This document shows positions 46,381 to 64,000 of a stretch of DNA of 64,000 nucleotides, piece after piece. The DNA is from Notospermus geniculatus (Eukaryota; Nemertea; Pilidiophora; Heteronemertea; Lineidae). Every line of letters begins with the position of its first letter. Position 1 is the first letter of the stretch. The notes under the pieces were generated by a model. It did not search any database, had not been told where the DNA came from, and saw only the letters and a list, made by a program, of their open reading frames with translations. The DNA is taken from NCBI GenBank assembly GCA_002633025.1, contig NMRB01000767.1, positions 114,952 to 178,951 on the forward strand. Reading direction: 5' to 3'. The position numbers were made by a program, and so were the translations under genes.

Positions 46381-47006
46381 CATGTACCATGTACAGGTTT
46401 CATTTTCTGCATTCTTTTATTTTTAACACCAGTAGTTTGTTCTAAAAGATACTTGTAAACTTGTATATTTGTAGGCTATTGAAAACCCTCAATCAAAACA
46501 TTAGCTTTCGAATAGCTCTGGGCCCAGGGCCTACCCATGTTCTGATTTGAATTATTGCATAAAACAAAGGACGTTTTGACCTGGGGACGTTTTGACCATG
46601 AAGACCCGTAGATACAGAATCCAGGTGGTGGAGAGCAGTGATTCACAGTCCAATCCAATCCAATCCAATCCAGTGTTTCTCAGTCCAGGTTTTTCGAATA
46701 CCCCACTGATGCACTGGCACTGCAGTGCTTATGCAATGCATGCCAAACGAGACCATGACGATGGCATGACGTCGACGAATTCCGCTCTGTATCCACCAAA
46801 GAAATGAAACAAAGCACTCAATTAGTGTGTCATTGAATTACATGTCACTCCTTGTTGACAACCATAATGTGAACATTGATCTAAGAAACTAGGCCTACCA
46901 AGAAACTGCATCCAAATCAGTGAGCCATGTGAAGTGATTTTCCATGTTTGCATGGTTGTCATGGCAGCCTCCTCCATGTCCTCCTCCCTTTACGTCACTT
47001 CCCGGT

Positions 47007-47220
47007 TGTTAGCTCACTGGGGTGAGCTATTACGATGGTGCAGCGTCCGTCGTCCGTCGTTGTCCGTTAGCAGGGCACGTTTCGTAACTGCTGAAGCTAT
47101 TGATCTGAAACTTGGTACATATATAACTGCCACCTGCACGAAGGAATAAAACTAGTTTGCCGACCATATTTGTAAACAAACCAGCTTGTTTACAACTTCG
47201 GCGTCTAACTCCTTTAAATA
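47007..47220. repeat. Short relative of the TTAGCTCACC element
   Basis: GTTAGCTCACTGGGGTGAGC, then CGTCCGTCGTCCGTCGTTGT and GCACGTTTCGTAACTGCTGA, as at 43201. Confidence 0.6.
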
Positions 47221-47624
47221 GCACCTAAACGTTTAGTTTTTTATTGCAAGTTTGAATTAGTATTGCAGTTTCCAAGCCTGTCTGGTCTTGCTCTGATTAC
47301 AGTCATGTACATATTGTAGAGTCATGCAGTGCTATACAGCCACATGTTGGTTGCACTTGTGGTACATAAACTACAATGTACATACTAGGCCTTAACTGTG
47401 TTGCATTTTAATGGACAGTGGATGAACCTCGCATTGTTTTGAATGTATAGAGTTTGATCCACATGAAGAATCATGTCTCTCTCGAGGGCAACATGATGAA
47501 ATAATCTTGATATGATTACACAGCTCGAACAAACATCAAGGTGATGTGCCATTGTATTCTGCAATGTCATGATTAGTAATCTGAGACATGATTGTGCAAT
47601 GAATACATAGTTTAGATTCCATAG

Positions 47625-47790
47625 ACTAGAGCCTCCCTAAGTGGACACCTTTGTCAGGAGGACACCTGTTAAGGACACTGAAAGCAAGTCCCTAACAGGT
47701 CATTTCTGTTCACTTTGACCTCAGTAATAAGGACACCTCTCAGTCTCAATTCAGGATCGTGTTCAGTCTTGCGGCAGAGGTGTTCAGTAA
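47625..47790. repeat. Copy of the GGACACCTC dispersed element
   Basis: AGCCTCCCTAAGTGGACACC, TTTGTCAGGAGGACACC and GACCTCAGTAATAAGGACAC match the copies at 18876 and 62577. Confidence 0.6.
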
Positions 47791-47954
47791 GTTCTACTCC
47801 ATAGTTTTACATACACATTGTTTGCATTCCATTGGCTAAAGTGCACCCAGGGTATGATTTCGCAATTTTGATAAAGCTGTTTAGGCCTGCCCTCCGACTG
47901 CACCCAGCCAAACACTCAGGGAGCGTAGGGTTAACCAGGCGACATCCTGCTATA

Positions 47955-48351
47955 AGGCCTAAAAAAAAAAATGTCTTGTTTCGGGTCATGTCAGTTTGAA
48001 AAATTAGGGTCGGTCGGTCGGAATAAAATTTTATTTTTTACAAATTTTTTCCCAAAGTTTGCTTGAAAAACTGTGTGTAAAATAGGAAATGTCAGCTGAA
48101 ATAACGAAGTGGAACTGATCTGTAACATAGGGGGCCTAGGAAGAGCTGTAGATTCTGCCATGTCATGAATGTTCCTTCTTCATTTGTTGTTCTCTTGTCA
48201 TTTTTTGAAAGTTTTAATTGAAAAAACAGTATTATTGTGTGATTTTTTAGTTTTATTTTTTCTAGGTTTGGAAAAAAATTTTAGGGTCGGGGCATTTTCA
48301 GGAGGGTCGGTTGGCTGACCCGAAACAAGACATTTATTTTTTTAGGCCTAA
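47955..48351. mobile_element. About 397-bp MITE (AGGCCTAAAAAAAAAAATGT ends)
   Basis: AGGCCTAAAAAAAAAAATGT and CTTGTTTCGGGTCA at the left are mirrored by TGACCCGAAACAAG and ACATTTATTTTTTTAGGCCT at the right, with AGGGTCGGTCGG subterminal repeats on both sides. Confidence 0.75.
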
Positions 48352-50120
48352 CTTCTATCAGTTCCATGTAATTCAGGCAAGTTAATCAAAGTAATTGCTA
48401 CATATTATCAGATCTATAAACAAGAGGATTGGGACTTAAGTGACCCGGCATGTTTTCCAGAAATTTACACTTAGGTGGCCATGCAAGGTTCAATATTTAG
48501 CCCATTTACTCTCAGAGTTTAGGTACTTAACATTTATACAGAATGATGCAGAAACTATGCTGTGATTTAAATGTCAGATGTTGAGATTGATATCAATATG
48601 AATGAAAACGTGGGGATATTTAGTCATTGGTGATGTTGTCCACTTTAGTTGTAGGCCTGTCTCATTCCATAGTTTCCCCATTCCCAAATCCCACCCACTT
48701 TGAGCTATCCCTCTCCATCACCACATAGGCCTACTTACTATAAAAGCCAGCAGCACACCAGATGGTATCGCAAGCTGAGTGGCGTAACAGTGACGAAGGG
48801 TGTGAATGCTAAGAACCACTGATATTCTCAACTCAGGATGATTCCCACCAGTCATAACCCTGTTCCTGGGAAGTGCTGCCATGATGACCTCAGCTGATCT
48901 ACATAATTCATTGGAAAGGGAAGTTCTTTCGTTACATATCATCACCCAGGAAACTGATTGGTGAAACTGAAGCTAAGCACTAGCTTTTGGCACAAGGAAT
49001 CTCCCACAGCAGGGCTTTGGTCTTGCTCCTGTCTATACGCTCAAACATCAAGTTTGAATGGATGAAGAGGATTGGAGTGATGTAAGAACCCCTGCTTTGG
49101 GAGGGTGGCTCAAGGCCGGTTGGACCGTTGTTCATTCTGAGCCTGGCACAATGCCTGGCCAGATTGGCCAAGCCAAGATTTTGGTATTTTGGCTGATTTT
49201 GTGTGTGTTGTCACACACATACGTCATTACATCATCGATGCCATTTTGGTACTTTTGTATGTTCAGGCCTTCTTAGGCTTAATTAGTTGTTACCTTGAAT
49301 GATTCACCCCTGATGTTAGAATGCAGGCCTGAAAGGTGAAAAGGATCAGATTCAGGTGTGCATCATCAATAACTTCTTTGAACTTTCTGATCAAAGCAAA
49401 GCAACGCATCTCGCTCATGGCTTCATCCTTGTTGTAACCTGTTGAGAGCATGAAGAGGGAATCCAACCTTGGGAATTGAACCTGCTGCTTCTCACACACA
49501 AGCTTCCCGCTGCACCTGGCTGCGGCACTCCTAAATGAAGTAAAGCCTTACGCCAAGTTCTCCTGTTTCCAGTTCTTCACTCGTCAGTTTCCCTCTCAGA
49601 TTACTTTTATAAATCTACAAGATTTAAAAAAAATTGTATTGACAGCTGTGTGCCAGTACATGTTGATGAAGGCTATCAGCCAAATCTGATATCTGGTGAT
49701 AGATTGCCTTGATTCAAGCCGGACCCACGGTCTGCATGTTTTCATTTTCATTATCTAATTCATAAAGTTCAAAACACATTTTATCCAGGTGACCCACATC
49801 AATTTTCTCCACGTTTCTTTATACACACAGCCAGGATAAGAATTTAATGAACGATATCAGGTTGTCTTCATCATGATTTCTTTATAGAATTCCATTAATA
49901 TTCAGCGTTCTGATCGAGTTTCTTGAAGTGAAGCCGTCTCATGTTAAATGTCAGCGAGGTCCCGGTGTAGGTCCCGGTGTAGTTACGCAGACAGTGAAGG
50001 ATGTGAGTGAAAAGGCACTTGACTTTTGCTTGAGCTGATGGAGCAGCCGAGCAGTCGAGTCACATCCATCACGTAATCATGGCAGTTGATGCTCCAATGC
50101 TCTGCTCGTTCCAATGCATA
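48352..50120. other. Intergenic stretch without clear features
   Basis: Apart from the weak exon candidate at 48718-48883 and a tRNA-like B-box fragment near 49470, I see nothing I can support. Confidence 0.35.
48718..48883 (-). other. Possible unassigned exon with ATG and donor
   Basis: The minus-strand ATGGCAGCACTTCC opens a 48-codon frame ending at TTTATA|GTAAGTAGG near 48740. The peptide is not recognised. It could be a 5' exon of the SCaMC gene or chance. Confidence 0.15.
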
Positions 50121-50149
50121 TTGGTATTCACAAGACATCTATCTTGAAT

Positions 50150-50590
50150 GATGTATTTTCCCAATACATTGATCTTGATGTTTTGTTCAGAACTTTGATC
50201 TTGGTGTATTGTTCAATACATTGATCTTGATGTATTGTTCAATATATTGATCTTGATGTACTGTTCAATACATCGATCTTGTATCTTGATGTGTTGTTCC
50301 AGTACATTGATCTTTATGTATTGTTCAGTACATTGATCTTGATGTATTGTTCAATACATTGATCTTGATATGTGTTGTTCCATTTGTCTTGGTGTTTTGT
50401 TCCAATACATTGATCTTGATGTATTGTTTCAATACGTTGATCTTGATGTATTGTTTCAGTATTGTGTTCAAAACTTGCATTGATCTTGTTGTATTGTTTC
50501 AGTCCATTGATCTTGATTGACATATTGTTCCAAACCATTGGCATTGATCTTGAATTTGATGTTTGTTCCAATACATTGATCATTCCAATA
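50150..50590. repeat. 26-bp minisatellite (TTGATCTTGATGTATTGTTC)
   Basis: About 15 variable copies of ATTGATCTTGATGTATTGTTCAATAC, head to tail. Minus frames through it read Ile/Asn/Gln-rich peptides that I regard as by-products. Confidence 0.85.
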
Positions 50591-51114
50591 CTTTGTGTCT
50601 AAAGAAAAATTGACCAAATTTTCAATATCTTGTATCTTTTATGACTGACCTTGAAATTCCTTAATTAGGATTGTTACAATCCACAACACAGTCCAAATTA
50701 TGGTGTCAGAAATCCTGGTTAGTAATGACAAAGTTCACCTTGGGGCAGTGATTGCAACTTTTTAAGTAATCTCTCATGATATCACACAAGGTGTGTGGTG
50801 GTATTCTGTTACTAATTGCTGCATGCTGCACCTCTGCATGATACTTTACATTCCAGAGGTATTCCTGTTGAGTTCGCTGAGAAATCTGAAGTTGCGGCCT
50901 TGGATGTTTGCCTTGCACTTGATTTGAGAGGAACGGAACCTTGGAAGTGTGAGGCGTTCAGTGCGCCTGTTCTCTAGCACTCGGTCAGAAAGTTTGCAAA
51001 CATCTGAAAAGGTTGGCCTACCGTTCTGATGGATTCGAACATGTCATATCCAATGAGAAAGTGGAAGACAAAATGCACATTTTGCTCCTGGTGCAGTTGC
51101 AGTTGATCATTTTG

Positions 51115-51205
51115 TTCTCCAGACTCTGTAATCAGGACACCTCTCAATTTAAGGACACTGTATTGTCCCAAATTTGTCCTTAATAAAAAGGTTTCATTGT
51201 ACTTT
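51115..51205. repeat. Fragment of the GGACACCTC dispersed element
   Basis: TCTGTAATCAGGACACCTCT, TTAAGGACACTGTA and a decayed AAAGGTTTCATTGTACTTTG end as in the family at 18876 and 62577. Confidence 0.55.
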
Positions 51206-53048
51206 GTAGTTCCCTCTGCACATGAATTTGATAGATAAAGTCAGTAGGAGGATCTGAACACTCAGCTGGTGTTTATGCCGTAAGCCTGAATCTACTGTTT
51301 GCTGATTTCCTGAGGAAACTTTCAAATGTCAACAGGCATTCAACAGTCAGTGGGTGTTTGGTTTGCTCTAGGCTATAGGTATTGTTTCGCAATTTATGCA
51401 CCAATTATTTGTGATTTTAGAGGGTGTTCTCTATCAGCAATTACGTCAATGTGATTTGAAGAGTTCCCCCTCAAGGCCTAGTCCTACCAGTAAACAATAG
51501 TCTTTGCAAAAAATATTCCCATCGGCCTATGGGACCCAAATAGGGTCACGTGCTGGCAGAAGAAAGATTGGCAAAATTGTCCATTTTGATCCTCAAATAT
51601 TGTGCAATAATGTTGCTACGTGTATGGGCCACTTTAAATGGACAAGATCACAATTAGACCTCTGCTCACACAGTTTTTCTTGAACTGACCATTGCGCCCA
51701 CTTCTTAAAATAATTGTCAGATGTGGGCGTTCAAACAGAGAAAGACTGGTGTCAAGTCTCTTTGTTATGTTTTGGCCTAAAAATATAAATAAAGCATACA
51801 CTGCATGTTTGCTGGTCCTTAGCGTGAACTTGGCCAAGGGCCTGTGTCAATCTAGGCTTAGCCACTGTGAAAGGGAATTCTCATGATATGCCTCGTCTCC
51901 ATGTAACTTCTTAGTTTATGCCTGGCAGGCTTTGCTGCATATGCCAAGTCCTGTTCTTGGGTCTATTCTATCATAATTATTTCAGGGAGAGAAACGATGC
52001 ACCGAAAACCAGTCCAAGTATTACCCGTAATTGATCGTTGGAGCAATATCATGCCAGACGGCAAGAATTGATATTCCCCGACAGTTTGGCAAAAACCTGA
52101 CATATAATCAATCATGGCAAAATACCCATCGGCCATGTCTGTCAACCATGTTCTTGACATCCTGCATTCCAGAACCTTAGACCTGCAAAAAATGTGAATT
52201 GCTTTCTTATTCTGCTTTCAACAAGGAGTCTTGCCTCTTACGATGAAATTCTTGGCCTACTAGGCCTAGGCCCTTGTACATTTCCGTTGCCTGTATTTTA
52301 AATGTCGTTATTGACATTTCATTGCCAACTTCCTCAGAATTCTGTGGCTTCGTGCCAATGTCTTCCTGCATTTTGTATGTTTTGAAACACAGGGAAGATA
52401 ATGATACAGAAGTATGATGAGTACATGGAATACCGAGAAAATGGGTTCTTAATAATGATTATTCTTTATTTGCAGAAGTGGGGAGGTTAGTCAACAGGTG
52501 TTGCGAAAGAAATAGGCCTACGAACCATTTCTTTTTGTCTAATACCCGGCAGTTGTATTGATGGATTTTCCACGTGTCATGAACCATACGCCTCGACACA
52601 CTTATGTCGCATTGCATACGGAAGTCAAAAACCGGATATTTTCTGCCATGGTTCTTCCATACAATGGGCGCATCCGAAAATCCCAACGCAATCAGGGTCT
52701 TTGCAAGAAATTTTTTTGAGTGTACCGGTACTAAATTCTTCAAAATCAGCGAAAACCCCATGAAATTAAATAAAATGGCCCTTTTCTGGTCCTTTGAGGG
52801 TACTAGCATACATGTACATGTAGTACCCTATGGTGGAAACACTGGCAATCAGGACAATTGCATGGAGACCTTGTTTTCTCCGAGGCTGAGACAAGGTTCT
52901 ATGTCTTTTTTTAACTTGGCCATGTTGAAAATGAAGGATCTCTGCCTACTTTTCCAAAAAACTTCATGCCTATTTATGCCTGACAAATTGACTAAGTTTC
53001 AACACCCTTGTTACTCTATCTCTCTACTCTTCCGTTTTTTCATTGCAG

Positions 53049-63675
<10,627 letters not shown>

Positions 63676-64000
63676 TCTCAAGCAATGGATTCTCCTGACA
63701 GGATATTCATATGCAATTGTAGAATGTCTGAAAAGCATTCGGTTATTTTTAACTTCTGTGCCTCGCTTGGAACACGAGTTATGGGTGTTGTCTTGGTGTG
63801 GGAGGGGATTGCCTCATTTTTGTGGTATTTTTACGATTTTAGTTGAAAGTATTCAGCGTATTTTGATTTGCAACTCTGCCTGATATTGAGAACCAACCCT
63901 TTGCAAAGAGATTAACTTTGGTCAGTCCTTAGCTGGAGTAGACAACGTCTTCTGTTTGGAATTTCTCAAAAATCTAACAACATTTTTGAAGGATTTTGAA
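63676..64000. other. 3' flank of EEIG/FAM102, nothing further recognised
   Basis: Probably 3' untranslated region. I see no clear polyadenylation signal and no gene before the window ends. Confidence 0.4.

Larger units (their letters stand above)
45155..46714. mobile_element. 1.56-kb element with about 92-bp inverted ends
   Basis: The left arm 45155-45246 (from GCACTGATGCGGGTATTCG to TTCTCCACCACCTG, with TGGATTGGACTGGATTGGAT) is the reverse complement of 46622-46714 apart from small differences in the GGATT repeat. Between them lie a CpG-rich block (45345-45530), a 30-bp tandem repeat and a GTACARTGGAACC-type fragment. I see no transposase. Confidence 0.55.

Overview
This is a 64 kb piece of animal nuclear genome. 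Genes are split by GT-AG introns with continuous reading phase, intergenic DNA is long, and short non-autonomous transposons, tRNA-derived SINEs and minisatellites are abundant. The gene content (SLC44, SCaMC/SLC25A23-25, EEIG/FAM102, an SLC18-like transporter) and the very frequent palindrome AGGCCT (usually TAGGCCTA) suggest a marine invertebrate deuterostome, perhaps an echinoderm or hemichordate. The species cannot be fixed from the sequence alone. Two gaps (11050-11667 and 44404-45020) and single Ns (34905, 36499, 38408, 41364, 60800) show a draft assembly.

Layout. (1) 1-988, plus: C-terminal part of an SLC18-like (vesicular amine transporter family) MFS protein, apparently intronless, with one frameshift at a G run. 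(2) 3078-10971, minus: most of an SLC44 choline-transporter-like gene. I resolve 17 exons whose splice phases agree, apart from one short join near 6340-6496; the N-terminal exons probably lie in or beyond the first gap and the terminal exon is uncertain. (3) 11.7-22.2 kb: no recognised gene; MITEs, a 270-bp repeat full of nuclear-receptor half-sites, a 24-bp minisatellite and an 83-bp tandem repeat. (4) 22297-34884, minus: an SCaMC (calcium-regulated ATP-Mg/Pi mitochondrial carrier) gene. All six carrier-domain exons are present, with two alternative copies of the last EF-hand exon and a candidate alternative first exon that would bypass the EF-hands. (5) 35-53 kb: repeat-rich DNA with a 574-bp fold-back, an assembly duplication, several MITE and SINE families and two elements of 1.4-1.6 kb with inverted ends. 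(6) 53049-63675, plus: EEIG1/FAM102-type NT-C2 protein from its second recognisable exon to the stop codon.

SLC44 and SLC18-like proteins are membrane transporters, SCaMC is a mitochondrial inner-membrane carrier, and EEIG/FAM102 is a C2-domain adaptor, so they do not form one pathway. However, SCaMC and EEIG/FAM102 lie head to head here, as I recall for both human pairs (SLC25A25/FAM102A on 9q34 and SLC25A24/FAM102B on 1p13). This looks like an old conserved neighbourhood. The most interesting features are the mutually exclusive EF-hand exons of SCaMC, that head-to-head linkage, and the 574-bp fold-back built from repeats of an 11-bp palindrome.
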